From G965226155 sp965226155 (GTDB lineage Bacteria > Pseudomonadota > Gammaproteobacteria > Eutrophobiales > Eutrophobiaceae), in contig OZ245331.1 in assembly GCA_965226155.1 (NCBI GenBank), forward strand, positions 558,001-622,000: DNA of 64,000 nt, in the 5' to 3' direction. The notes under the pieces are model-generated. The model was given only the letters and a program-made list of their open reading frames with translations. It did no database searches and had not been told where the DNA came from. Of this stretch, positions 10,880 through 18,922 are shown one piece after another (position 1 is the first letter of the stretch; each line of letters opens with the position of its first letter). A program made the translations under genes and the position numbers.

Positions 10880-11145
10880 GAATTGTCGTCGTTCTCGATT
10901 GCCAGGAAGCGCTCGCCGTCGTGGACATCGATGTGCTCGTCGTCCGCGACCAGCTTGGTCTTTCCGCCACCGAGCTCGATACTCAGAATGAAGTCGTCCT
11001 TGATTTCCACGTCCTGCTCGATGGCCGTTTTCTTGACGCTCGCGCCCGTCTGCTTTGCGCCTTCAAGCACAACGGGCTTTTCGTTCACTGTGACCTCGAC
11101 CTTACCGTCTTCACCCATCTTCGTCACCTCTTGATTACTTGCCAT
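10876..11145 (-). CDS. multiubiquitin-type ubiquitin-like protein
   Basis: An 89-residue protein with one beta-grasp-like unit: VEVTVNEKPVVLEGAKQTG, then DDFILSIELGGGKTKLVADD, then HIDVHDGERFLAIEN. This strand order and the closing DG-x-x-F are typical of bacterial multiubiquitin domains. It has a single copy, not tandem copies. The C-terminus is ENDDNS with no diglycine, unlike ubiquitin. AAAGAGGTG upstream of ATG 11145 is a clear ribosome site. It is the first gene of the operon and is divergent from the XRE gene at 11228, with 82 bases between them for both promoters. Confidence 0.65.
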   Translation of the reverse strand: MASNQEVTKMGEDGKVEVTVNEKPVVLEGAKQTGASVKKTAIEQDVEIKDDFILSIELGGGKTKLVADDEHIDVHDGERFLAIENDDNS

Positions 11146-11227
11146 AGTTGCACCTCTTTCAAAGTTGGCGTTGAATTGCTATGATGCGATATATGACTTG
11201 TGACCATAAATTCCAAGAGTGAAATTA

Positions 11228-11609
11228 ATGGATAATCACACGAAACGTTTTGATGTCGCCGCGTTGCATGCGGCCATGGAGTCCGAACGGCGTTCTCGAC
11301 GCCTCACCTGGAAGAATGTGGCGGTGGAGTCGGGCGTTAGTGCTTCGACACTGACGCGCCTGTCCCAAGGCCGTCAGCCCGACGTGAACAGCCTGGCGGC
11401 GCTCACGAGTTGGCTCGGCATTTCGGCGGACCATTTCATGCGGGGTGCACGCGTCGAGCAGTTCGGCGCCGCGAGCCCCCTCGCCCAGATCTCGACGCTA
11501 ATCCATCAGGATCCCCACCTCAGTGCCCGAGGGCAGCGCCGCGCTTGAGGAGTTGATCAGGGCGACCTACGCGCGGCTTAGAACTGACAGGGATGCCCCA
11601 ACGGATTAA
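11228..11609 (+). pseudogene. XRE-family regulator, frameshifted near its C-terminus
   Basis: The helix-turn-helix is clear: LTWKNVAVESGVSASTLTRL and SQGRQPDVNSLAALTSWL. The frame as read ends at 11548 (SARGQRRA), but a one-base shift near 11525 continues as PEGSAALEELIRATYARLR to a TAA at 11607, a normal end for this kind of regulator. I place the start at ATG 11228 because CCAAGAG precedes it at fitting distance; a GTG at 11219 is the alternative. Its divergence from the ubiquitin-like operon suggests it controlled that operon. Its inner half is intact, so it may still bind DNA. Confidence 0.6.
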
Positions 11610-11639
11610 TCCAAGACACGGTATCGGGCGTATTTTCCC

Positions 11640-11833
11640 AAATACACCGAACTGGTGGTGCTCGATGAACTCGGTTATCTGCCATTTTCAAAGAATGGCG
11701 GCCAGCTCGTTTTCCACCTGTTCTCTCATCTTTATCAACGCACCTCGGTCATCATCACCACCAACCTGGCCTTCGGTGAATGGCCAGCGGTCTTTGGCGA
11801 CAAGAAAATGACGACCGCACTGCTGGATAGGGT
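11640..11833 (+). pseudogene. istB: IS21 IstB, 3' part
   Basis: Continues the interrupted istB in frame: [16 protein letters not shown] contains the Walker B aspartate, then [18 protein letters not shown] and TTALLDRV. Homology ends at about 11833 in the middle of the last conserved segment; the following codons are unrelated. Confidence 0.8.
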
Positions 11834-11954
11834 AGTGACACGGTTGCTACCATATGCCGCCATTTCGTCCTGTAGCATTGTCTGATGGACACTCGATATT
11901 CACACTTAGGGCGTTTGTGTGAAATCCCTCCAAAAGTACCAGTAGGCATTGCGG

Positions 11955-13316
11955 TTACTTTGGGGACTCAACGCCCAGCTCATCCCAGATCCATTGAAAG
12001 TTGTAGTGTGCCATTTGCGGTGCGGCTACCGTGTGATTTTCGAGTCCCTTGAGCCATTGAATCAGTCGCTGCCGATCACCGCCTTGTGTGCACTCTCGTG
12101 GTGTTTTGTTGTTCAGGGCGGGAACCGGTTCATCGAGCACCTGTTTGTAATGCTGATCCAGGTGTGCGGTGACCAGTTCAGGTACCTCGATGGGCTCTGC
12201 AAGAGGCGGGTCATGCTCAGCATGCTGTACCAGCAGTGATTCCATACTTTCGTGTACCGTGAGGGGTTGGCCCACTAAATCGCCGAGGAATTCCTGCAGA
12301 TAGGCGATGCCCTGTTCAGCTCGGTTGGTTGAATTCACCGTCAACTCCAGTCGAGTTTTGCTGAGTGTGATATGCCCCAGCAGGGGCGCACCCTGTTCGG
12401 GTACGTTGTCGGCTTCACAGGCAAGCCAGACCCAGTCCTCATTGGCATCGTTGTAATCGAGATAAGCGGCAGCATTGAGTTGGGACCGTATTGCACGCTC
12501 GTTGTTGCCGTTGATCGGGAATGTCACTTTACTGCACTGGAGACTTTCACCGTCTCGGTTGAGTAAGGTTGGAAAGGGCCTTGATAGCGATTGGTAGACG
12601 TTACCCACCCAGGCAGTGAACACCAAATCAGGGAAGTGCTCATCGCACTCTTGCTGAGCCAGCTCGCAGAGTTCCTCGTCGGACCAGTTGACATCAGTCT
12701 CTTCTGCGCGGATCTGTTGTAGCGACTCAACCGTTGTATCGCACACACGTTGCAACAGCGCGGGGATCGCCTGTGCCTGCTCGGGTGAAAACGATAGGAT
12801 GCTGCCACCAAATCCAGGCGTACCATCAAGGGACATCACGCGGGTTGCAATGCAGTCCCATCGTTTCAGGTTTTCGGAGCCGGACCGCTCGTGCACGCGC
12901 AGCGGCTTTTCCGATTCACCCAAGCGCTGCACCTCGACAAAATGTCCTGGCTTTACGGAGATCACTTCCCACAGTCCAACTTCACTGGTACCCAGTGCTT
13001 GTAAATAACGCTTTGCATAGGGTGTTTCGCGCCAGCCGCGGCGCTTGATGTACTCCTCAATCAGGCTGTGTGCTTCGTTCTCCCAACAACAGCTCGCGAA
13101 CGATTCAAAGAGGTACCCGAATGCCATGTGCATAAAACCGGCACTTTCGAGTTGCTGCACCAACTCCTCGGTGGCGATCTGCAGCCTGTCCGCAGCATCC
13201 GAGAACACATCGTCGAAAAACTGGCGTTGGCGTTCGCCCCAGGCATCACCATCGGCATAATTCATCAGGTTGGCAATCGCTTTGTCGATGGCTTTTTGTT
13301 GTTTGCGATGTCGCAT
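11955..13316 (-). CDS. unrecognised 453-residue protein of a recombinase operon
   Basis: An intact frame with no catalytic motif I can name. It has a helical N-terminus (FFDDVFSDAADRLQIATEEL), a middle beta-rich part (LWEVISVKPGHFVEVQRL), and a C-terminal LNNKTPRECTQGGDRQRLI followed by YNFQWIWDELGV. The last segment resembles the C-termini of some MbcA/ParS-type or SEC-C-linked proteins, but I would not assign a function. It is the last gene of a leftward trio after a tyrosine recombinase and a coiled-coil/HTH protein, with gaps of 11 and 15 bases, so the three are probably one operon. It may assist recombination or be cargo. Confidence 0.6.
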   Translation of the reverse strand: MRHRKQQKAIDKAIANLMNYADGDAWGERQRQFFDDVFSDAADRLQIATEELVQQLESAGFMHMAFGYLFESFASCCWENEAHSLIEEYIKRRGWRETPYAKRYLQALGTSEVGLWEVISVKPGHFVEVQRLGESEKPLRVHERSGSENLKRWDCIATRVMSLDGTPGFGGSILSFSPEQAQAIPALLQRVCDTTVESLQQIRAEETDVNWSDEELCELAQQECDEHFPDLVFTAWVGNVYQSLSRPFPTLLNRDGESLQCSKVTFPINGNNERAIRSQLNAAAYLDYNDANEDWVWLACEADNVPEQGAPLLGHITLSKTRLELTVNSTNRAEQGIAYLQEFLGDLVGQPLTVHESMESLLVQHAEHDPPLAEPIEVPELVTAHLDQHYKQVLDEPVPALNNKTPRECTQGGDRQRLIQWLKGLENHTVAAPQMAHYNFQWIWDELGVESPK

Positions 13317-13327
13317 GGTTACTGCAC

Positions 13328-13822
13328 CTATAGGCGTTCTGATGCCGGCAGCCAGCGGTACAACGTCGGGATCGATACACCCAGATTGTGCGCCACATCT
13401 TTGGGCGGAACGCCGCTGGCCAATAATTTCCGGGCGGATTCGATTTTGCTGTCAGTCATCGTGCGCTTACTTTCGATCGTATACGGTGCGAGCTTCTCCG
13501 CCAGTGCGAGGATTTTCTCGTTGGTGGTCTTGAGTCTTGTGGTTTGATCGATCAGCCGATTCACTTCCTTCGCCTCGACCTGGTCAAGCGTGCCCCGTTT
13601 CCAGCGCGCAAACTGTTCCTCATGCAGCCAGTGATCGTCGAGTTGCTCGGTATGCAACACAATAAAGCGGTTCAGTGTGTGATCGTCCAGCACGCCAGGT
13701 CGATCTACGCACGTTTGGAGGGTAGCCAACTGATCTAACGCCGAACCGAGCATGCCGTCCACCATCTCTGTGAATTCCGGCAGCATGCTGACAGGTTTCC
13801 ATTGTGGCTGTTGTCCTTTCAT
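13328..13822 (-). CDS. coiled-coil protein with resolvase-type HTH
   Basis: A 164-residue protein. The middle is a long charged helix (QVEAKEVNRLIDQTTRLKTT). The end, KIESARKLLASGVPPKDVAH then NLGVSIPTLYRWL, is the helix-turn-helix found at the C-terminus of serine resolvases and Hin-type invertases. No serine catalytic domain is present, so it would bind DNA without cutting. It sits between a tyrosine recombinase and a large unknown protein. By analogy with Tn3 transposons that use a tyrosine recombinase plus an accessory DNA-binding protein for cointegrate resolution, it could be that accessory factor; this is inference. Confidence 0.6.
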   Translation of the reverse strand: MKGQQPQWKPVSMLPEFTEMVDGMLGSALDQLATLQTCVDRPGVLDDHTLNRFIVLHTEQLDDHWLHEEQFARWKRGTLDQVEAKEVNRLIDQTTRLKTTNEKILALAEKLAPYTIESKRTMTDSKIESARKLLASGVPPKDVAHNLGVSIPTLYRWLPASERL

Positions 13823-13837
13823 CGTCTTGATTCCAAT

Positions 13838-14440
13838 TTATGACGTGGCCCACAGCCCAATGAAGCGGCTACCTGCAACGCGCGTGTAATAAACGGTGTG
13901 CTTGGGATCTCGATGTCCCAGGTAGTCCGGAATCAATCGCAGATCGTAACCCTGGTCGGCTAGGTAAAATCCGCAACTGTGTCGCAGCATGTGCGGATGC
14001 ACCGGATCGAGGCCGGCGCGGTCGGCGGCGTTCTCGATGATGTAGTTGACGGAACGACGCGTCATCGCCTGCTCGCGCTCACTGATAAACAACCACGGTA
14101 AGCGATCCTCGCGTTGTTTGAGATAGCGTTTAATCGCACGTAGCTCGTCACCGGGGATGGGTTGCTCGACCGACAGGCCATTCTTGAGACGACGCACCCA
14201 CAGCCGCGATCGTTTAAGATCGACATCTTTGATCCGGACGGTGATCGCTTCACTGACACGCAGCCCGTGCCGGTACATCATCATCAGCAACAGGTAATTG
14301 CGGATGCCGTGGCGACCGGTTTTCGCGCCAACCAACAGTCGATCCATCTCGGCCGCGGTCAGAAAATCCTTGTCGCGTTCGTGCTGATCGGTGGTCCGCT
14401 TTGATTGACTTTTCACATTTCGCCGCTTGGGGCTGGCCAT
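13838..14440 (-). CDS. short tyrosine recombinase (XerC/FimB-like)
   Basis: A 200-residue catalytic domain without the usual N-terminal core-binding domain. The active-site set is visible: Arg in HGLRVSEAITVRI, Lys in WVRRLKNGLSVEQP, His-x-x-Arg in HPHMLRHSCGFYL, His in LGHRDPKHTVYY and the final Tyr in YYTRV. The size resembles FimB/FimE inversion proteins. It heads a three-gene leftward operon. The upstream neighbour is the C-terminal remnant of a Tn3 transposase in the same orientation, so it may have been the resolution recombinase of that transposon. Confidence 0.8.
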   Translation of the reverse strand: MASPKRRNVKSQSKRTTDQHERDKDFLTAAEMDRLLVGAKTGRHGIRNYLLLMMMYRHGLRVSEAITVRIKDVDLKRSRLWVRRLKNGLSVEQPIPGDELRAIKRYLKQREDRLPWLFISEREQAMTRRSVNYIIENAADRAGLDPVHPHMLRHSCGFYLADQGYDLRLIPDYLGHRDPKHTVYYTRVAGSRFIGLWATS

Positions 14441-14482
14441 TTTGTCCCTCTGGAGCCCGCATGGGCATTGAAAGCCAAGTGC

Positions 14483-15054
14483 CTAACATTGCACAAAAGA
14501 CGTGTTTTGGGAATAGTTAACCGAACCACTGTTTACCCCCCCGAACGCGATGCGTTTGTCCATGTTGAGCACGATTTGCCCGTAGGGATTGATGTGCGAG
14601 GTCAATAACGGCGATAACGCACGCCGATCCGTGTCCAGCAATCGATCCGCCCAGTCCGGCCGGCCGAGCACGGTTTGTATCATCAGCGTGTTGACGTACA
14701 CCAGGCAAATCTGCAGCAAGTGCAGCGACAGCACCGCAAGCTCCTGCTCCTCAAGTCGGTTGGAGGCAATCTCGCCACCCTTGCCGTAGAAGATGAAGGC
14801 ATTAGCGCTGTTCCAGTTCTCAACCACATTGAGACCTTCATGGATCTCGCGCCGCAGCGCTTCCGACTGCAGGTAGTGACACAGGAAAATGGTTTTCACT
14901 GCCTTGCCCAACTTGATGAGTGCTTTGTAGGTCGGATGTTGAGCGTTGTCCCGCGTGAAGCGGCGCATGATCGACTCGGCATCGGCCGTACCCTCGCGGA
15001 GTGCGGTCGTGTATTTCACCATCTCGTCGTATTGTTGTTCGATCAGGGTCCCCC
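14483..15054 (-). pseudogene. tnpA: Tn3-family transposase TnpA, C-terminal fragment
   Basis: About 190 codons running from the IS3 remnant at 15055 leftward. The reading [20 protein letters not shown], then [18 protein letters not shown] and [14 protein letters not shown], is the conserved end of Tn3 transposases including the last catalytic glutamate region. The start is lost: an apparent [14 protein letters not shown] is IS3 end sequence. It is a different strand and place from the N-terminal piece at 8635, and together they still lack the middle, so two copies or a rearranged single copy are possible. Confidence 0.8.
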
Positions 15055-15139
15055 TGAACCGCCCCTGGTATTCCGGAGACTCGTTTGTTTGAGTCAAGCT
15101 GCCATGGTTGACTCTTCAAGTTGTCGATAATACATCACG
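15055..15139 (-). mobile_element. right-end remnant of the IS3-family element
   Basis: The sequence is the reverse complement of the last ~85 bases of the complete element at 3443-4751, including the terminal repeat TGAACCGCCCCTGGTATTCC and the end of orfB. It is cut by the IS30 copy that begins at 15140. It shows that two IS3 copies flanked the 4.7-15 kb region in opposite orientation. Confidence 0.85.
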
Positions 15140-15822
15140 TGAATTCAATTTGTAAGTGCAACTCAATTAGGTGGCACGAACGGCAAGTTGCGGTAGCATC
15201 CTTACCTTTCGTTCCAGCAAGAAAGAGAGGCACAGATGAGACACTACACACAGCTTACCGAGCATCAACGTTACCAGATTTACGGCCTGATGAAAGCAGG
15301 ACATACACAAACGGAGATAGCCGCCTTGATAGGCGTGCATAAATCTACTATTAGCCGTGAACTCAGACGCAACCGTGGCTTGAGAGGCTATCGACCCCGC
15401 CAAGCTCAGTTGCTCCGGCAAGCGCGTCGAGAAGCCAGCCAACAACAGCGACTCCCCACGACCTTGTGGGAGCGAGTAGAGGTCTGGCTGCGGGACGAAT
15501 GGAGTCCTGAGCAAATCAGTGACTGGTTGCATAAACGAGAAGGTATCGCTCTGAGTCATGAATGGATATATCACTACATATACCAGGACAAGGCAGACGG
15601 CGGTGAGCTGTACCGGTACTTGCGTTGCCAGAAGAAACGAAAGAAGCGTTATGGTAGTTATCAACGTCGTGGGGTTCTGGTGAATCAGGGCAGCATTGAT
15701 AAGCATCCAGCCATTGTGAACAGGAAGACACGCATCGGTGACTGGGAAGTGGACACCGTCATCGGCAAAGGCCATCGACAGGCGCTGGTCACCTTGAGCG
15801 AGCGCAAGTCGATGTACACCTT
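15140..15822 (+). mobile_element. IS30-family element, copy 1, 3' truncated
   Basis: Begins with the terminal repeat TGAATTCAATTTGTAAGTGC right after a CG dinucleotide and matches the other three copies until 15822, where it stops inside the transposase gene. The transposase start is at 15236 (MRHYTQLTEHQRYQIYGLM), and the frame loses the last two acidic catalytic residues. Inserted in the IS3 remnant. Confidence 0.9.
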
Positions 15823-16105
15823 AGACTTTTTGAACGTGTAATAGCTTGCCCTCTCCTTGTGGTCTTCCTCCATGTCGGTATGGAAGTGCACAAGTTGGAA
15901 TCCCGCACCGTCTTCGAACGGGTGGAACTGTACGATCGGCAATGAAGTGGAACCGCTCTCCGTCCTCCTCGAACCAACCGCTGACATCGCCCATATTGAC
16001 GTTCACCTTTTCGCCGCGCTCAATGATCTCGGCCAGAAAGGTAATCTGAAACTCTGCGGCTATGTCCTCGACGGATATGACGTCCCAGTCCTCGTCTTGC
16101 TCCAT
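15823..16105 (-). pseudogene. unknown acidic protein, frameshifted and cut by IS30
   Basis: From ATG 16105 the frame reads MEQDEDWDVISVEDIAAEFQ and later GDVSGWFEEDGERFHF. It then needs a shift near 15940 to continue as PIVQFHPFEDGAGFQLVHFH and ERASYYTFKKSKVY up to the IS30 junction at 15822. The pieces belong together by composition. I do not recognise the family; a start upstream at a GTG near 16138 is possible. Both the frame change and the IS junction make it non-functional. Confidence 0.45.
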
Positions 16106-16219
16106 GCTTCGCTCATACGTTTGTGTTTTTGGTATCACTCCCCTTTTTCTAATTATAGAACGCAAGAATGAGTCAAGAAAAATGCGGGCAGAATGCTGGA
16201 TCAAAGGTCAGTCGGGGGA

Positions 16220-16783
16220 TTAATCAAAAAGTGCGATGGCCCGACTCAACGTTCGCGGTGACACATCAAGTTCTTTGGCGAGCGCTGTGATGGTCAAGCA
16301 CGGATATTCGGCCAGCCTGCGTGCTGAATCGGCGATCTGATCGTCACTAAGCTTGGGTGGCCTCCCCATCACAGTACCGCGCTTACGGGCGGCTTCCATT
16401 CCGGCCTTGGTGCGCTCGCTGATGATGTTGCATTCCAACTCCCCAAACGCATTGGTGATCTGATACACGAATTTTCCCATGGCGGTTGTCGTATCGATCT
16501 GATCGGTGAGCGAACGGAACCGGATACCGGCGCACTCGAAATCTTCGAGCGTATCCAGCGCATGACGTAACGAGCGGAAAGCGCGGTCCATCTTCCGGAT
16601 GACGAACACATCCCCGCGTTTCAGCACCATCACGGCGCGCTCAAGTCCAGGGCGCTGCTTACAAACGGCGGATACGCCTCGATCCTCAAAGATGTCAGAG
16701 CATCCGGCCTGGGACAGGGCGTCGATTTGCAAATCGAGATTCTGTTCTTCGGTGCTGACGCGCGCATAGCCAATGCTGGCCAC
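16220..16783 (-). CDS. tnpR: serine resolvase (TnpR-like)
   Basis: A 187-residue protein. The catalytic serine lies in IGYARVSTEEQNLDLQ, followed by FEDRGVSAVCKQRPGL, the Arg-bearing VFVIRKMDRAFRSLRH and GKFVYQITNAFGELE. A C-terminal helix-turn-helix (CLTITALAKELDVSPRTLSR) follows after RGTVMGRPP. Length and order fit Tn3-family resolvases, which resolve cointegrates at res. Inverted repeats just upstream of its start (16804-16835 and 16843-16996) could be its binding region. The frame is intact. Confidence 0.9.
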   Translation of the reverse strand: MASIGYARVSTEEQNLDLQIDALSQAGCSDIFEDRGVSAVCKQRPGLERAVMVLKRGDVFVIRKMDRAFRSLRHALDTLEDFECAGIRFRSLTDQIDTTTAMGKFVYQITNAFGELECNIISERTKAGMEAARKRGTVMGRPPKLSDDQIADSARRLAEYPCLTITALAKELDVSPRTLSRAIALFD

Positions 16784-16803
16784 GGCAAATCTCCTTCCTG
16801 CTG

Positions 16804-16996
16804 CTGCACAGGGAACGATATGTTGCCCTGTGCAGGATAGACAAAAAGGACCCGTTCTGACCTATATCCGGCATTGCCATCTGTTAGGATAAGTTCGTCC
16901 AAAACACAGAGCATTTCAGCGGATTTCGGTGATTCTGGCGGATAGGAACAACCTGATCAGCCTCTTGCGAAAACACTAACAAAAAGGGTCCTTTTT
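16804..16996. promoter_or_regulatory. nested inverted repeats upstream of the resolvase
   Basis: CTGCACAGGG at 16804-16813 pairs perfectly with CCCTGTGCAG at 16826-16835. A second pair, AAAAAGGACCC at 16843-16853 and GGGTCCTTTTT at 16986-16996, flanks the next 132 bases. The position upstream of a resolvase gene fits a res site or operator; the outer pair could also be transposon ends. Confidence 0.45.
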
Positions 16997-17038
16997 ATAC
17001 CAAGCACATAATTGGCGGACCCTGCAAGGAATTCATGT

Positions 17039-17973
17039 ATGCACAGATCCCTGCTCCAAATACTCGCTTCTCTCATAGTACTTTTGACATGCGCTTCTTC
17101 TGTCCACGCGCAACAGCCACCAAAGGACGACCTTCTAGACTCCCTAATAAGGGATTTAAGTGATCCCGATGCGGCTACCAAACGAGCTATACCCCCACTC
17201 AAGGACCTGAGTGATCCTTACGCCCTCGCGAAACGGACCATCCATTGTCGTACTGCATTCGAACCGGGGTTCTTGAGTGGGAAGACACCAAAGAACTGGT
17301 AAACGCCCGCGAAAACTGGCGCAGCATTGAAAACATCGCGAAATGGTGGTCGGTTTTATATGGCCATTCGCTTATTGATCTCGAACCCTCATACCTCGTC
17401 CTCTCACCGTTCAATTCGCCAGAGAGATTCAGAGAAACGCGCAGCACGTGTATTGCCGATTATCAGACCATCACTGCCGGACTCAGGAAGGCGGGAAAAG
17501 AGATATACAGGACCACCTGGGAAAGTGTGCGCGATGACAACCGCAAGAAATACCAACATGCCGCACTTTTTACGGGCAGAACGCTTAAAGATTCCGCCTG
17601 GTGTCGCGCAACCATGACTATCGCTTCAGGCGAAGTCATGGTAAATCCCACGCACTTTCGAATTGACCCAAACAGTGAGCAAGGTATCGAAAATATGTTC
17701 AGAACTTCTGAGCATCTAGTGGAACAAGAGGCGTTTTGGCTCCAGCAATTCAATAGATACCCACCAGAAGACGAAAAGCTGGTACAAGCCAGGCAAGGGA
17801 TAGCGGACGAAGCCCAAGCACGATTTGATTCCAACTACGCCGTGTTTAATCGCGATGACTTTCCTTTAAACAATAAACTGGCTGTGATCAGCACGTTCTT
17901 CGAGCAAGAGATCTCTTCCTGCAGTGCCAAGAGGAAGGAGTATCAGGCTTTGCGTCCCCCACAGAAAAACTGA
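17039..17973 (+). pseudogene. secreted protein of unknown function, frameshifted
   Basis: AAGGAA precedes ATG 17039. The leader MHRSLLQILASLIVLLTCAS ends in a signal peptidase site near SVHAQQ. Two imperfect copies of a segment follow (LSDPDAATKRAI, LSDPYALAKRTI). The frame then shifts near 17245-17265 into RTGVLEWEDTKELVNARENW and runs to 17973. The second part has cysteines in CIADYQ, WCRATM and SSCSAKRK and no motif I recognise. A separate gene starting at TTG 17245 is possible but would lack an export signal, so one broken gene is the simpler view. Confidence 0.5.
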
Positions 17974-18174
17974 CGCAGTCCTTGCTTTTCGAAGCGGGCA
18001 CGCTTTGACAGATAGAACACCGCTGATTGATCTGACTTGAGATTTTAATCGACCAATCGGACAGCACAATAATCCACTGCAATCGACTATCACGCCTCGT
18101 TTTTTCGCACTTATTAATGGAATCTTAAACAATCTTGAGTTGAATAGACTCATAGCCCTGATTCTGTTGCCATG

Positions 18175-18229
18175 GAACGGCGTCTTGTTTTTCGGGGTTT
18201 CCTTCCGACGCCGTTCGAACCCTGAACGG
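18175..18229. promoter_or_regulatory. two overlapping hairpins before the AlpA-like gene
   Basis: GAACGGCGTC at 18175-18184 pairs with GACGCCGTTC at 18207-18216, and CCGTTC at 18211 can instead pair with GAACGG at 18224. The two structures exclude each other and end 15 bases before the start of the AlpA-like gene. This could be an operator or an RNA switch. Confidence 0.4.
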
Positions 18230-18243
18230 TGGAAGGAAATACG

Positions 18244-18543
18244 ATGACTGACTTCGATGCACAGGTCACGGCTGCGCTCATGATCCAGAGTAATGCCCTT
18301 ATACCGATAAAGCTTGCTGCAAGGCTTTGCGGCATATCGCGCCAGGAAATTGACCGGCGTGTGCACAATGGGACTTTTCCGAAGCCGCACAGACTCTCCG
18401 GGCGAAAGCGCTCTATGAGGAAAGCATTTTACTTAGGCGATATTCACGACTGGATACGCGACCCTCAAGGATATCGTCGAGACGAAGACGAACAATCCAC
18501 AGGAATTTTGGAAGGTGACGAGGGATACCAATCCTACGAGTAA
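18244..18543 (+). CDS. AlpA-like excisionase/regulator
   Basis: GGAAGGAAAT precedes ATG 18244; an upstream in-frame start at 18229 is less likely. The 99-residue protein has the AlpA/MerR-type winged helix: LIPIKLAARLCGISRQEIDR, then VHNGTFPKPHRLSGRKR, then AFYLGDIHDWIRDP. Such proteins activate or direct integrase in P4-type islands. Its place about 380 bases before the integrase and the attachment-site remnant supports that role. Confidence 0.75.
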   Translation: MTDFDAQVTAALMIQSNALIPIKLAARLCGISRQEIDRRVHNGTFPKPHRLSGRKRSMRKAFYLGDIHDWIRDPQGYRRDEDEQSTGILEGDEGYQSYE

Positions 18544-18547
18544 GGCT

Positions 18548-18893
18548 GAGTAGCCCAATGAGTAACCCGGCAGTTTTTGAATGACATATGTCTCTTGCAG
18601 ATTTCCGTTAACACATTCGAATTGTTGTGAAATATTGGCGATCCAGGCAGGACTCGAACCTGCAACCTACTGCTTAGAAGCCACATGCTTTAACGGCTTA
18701 TTAAGCACTGTAACGTATACTGACTATTGGTTATAGGCGATTGAGTTAGAAGTCCTTTCCAAAAGTCTTTCCGGATGCATTTGTGCCTTCTTACCTCTTC
18801 TTTAACCGTTATTGGATAAACGTTTAGGTTGCCCATAGATGCTAATCGTGCGCATGTTGTAATTATGAGCTGAGTAGCCCAGTGAGTAGCCCA
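18548..18893. repeat. tandem TGAGTAGCCCA repeats on both sides of the att remnant
   Basis: TGAGTAGCCCAATGAGTAAC starts at 18548, and TGAGTAGCCCAGTGAGTAGC starts at 18871. Each block holds two units, and the tRNA-Arg fragment lies between the blocks. Direct repeats placed like this next to a tyrosine integrase gene resemble arm-type binding sites. Confidence 0.5.
18636..18680 (-). tRNA. 3' half of tRNA-Arg(TCT), probable att site of the island
   Basis: Read on the reverse strand, the anticodon loop is CTTCTAA (anticodon TCT), then the stem GCAGT, variable AGGTT, T-arm GCAGG/TTCGAGT/CCTGC, acceptor CTGGATC, discriminator G and CCA at 18636-18638. The 5' half is missing: the bases on the other side of the loop (CCACA on the + strand) do not continue the stem. 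This is the duplicated tRNA end created by integration, 240 bases from the integrase gene. Confidence 0.8.
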
Positions 18894-18922
18894 GAGTTTA
18901 CATATAGGAAGAGAGTGCATGG

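Larger units (their letters stand above)
8080..11639. mobile_element. Tn3-family insertion (3.56 kb) in istB with 5-bp target duplication
   Basis: The pentamer AAATA occurs at 8075-8079 and again at 11640-11644. Removing everything between them restores the istB frame exactly (RLAKYTELVV). Five-base duplications are the Tn3-family hallmark, and a Tn3 TnpA N-terminal region lies inside. The left end starts GGGGTAGCGGGCGCATTTTA and contains AACGGAAAT, similar to known Tn3 terminal repeats. A matching right terminal repeat is not clear, so one end may be altered. The contents are partial tnpA, a truncated ubiquitin-like operon and an XRE gene. Confidence 0.6.
6185..11833 (+). mobile_element. decayed IS21-family element, split by a later insertion
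   Basis: The left end begins TGTAAATCGCCGTGCAAAAA and carries two copies of TGCAAAAATGACCCAC (6198 and 6230), the multiple terminal repeats of IS21 elements. istA and istB follow. istB is cut at 8079 and resumes at 11640 after foreign DNA. Its 3' end is lost after 11833, and no right terminal repeat is seen. istA has an internal deletion and a frameshift, so the element is inert. Confidence 0.75.
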
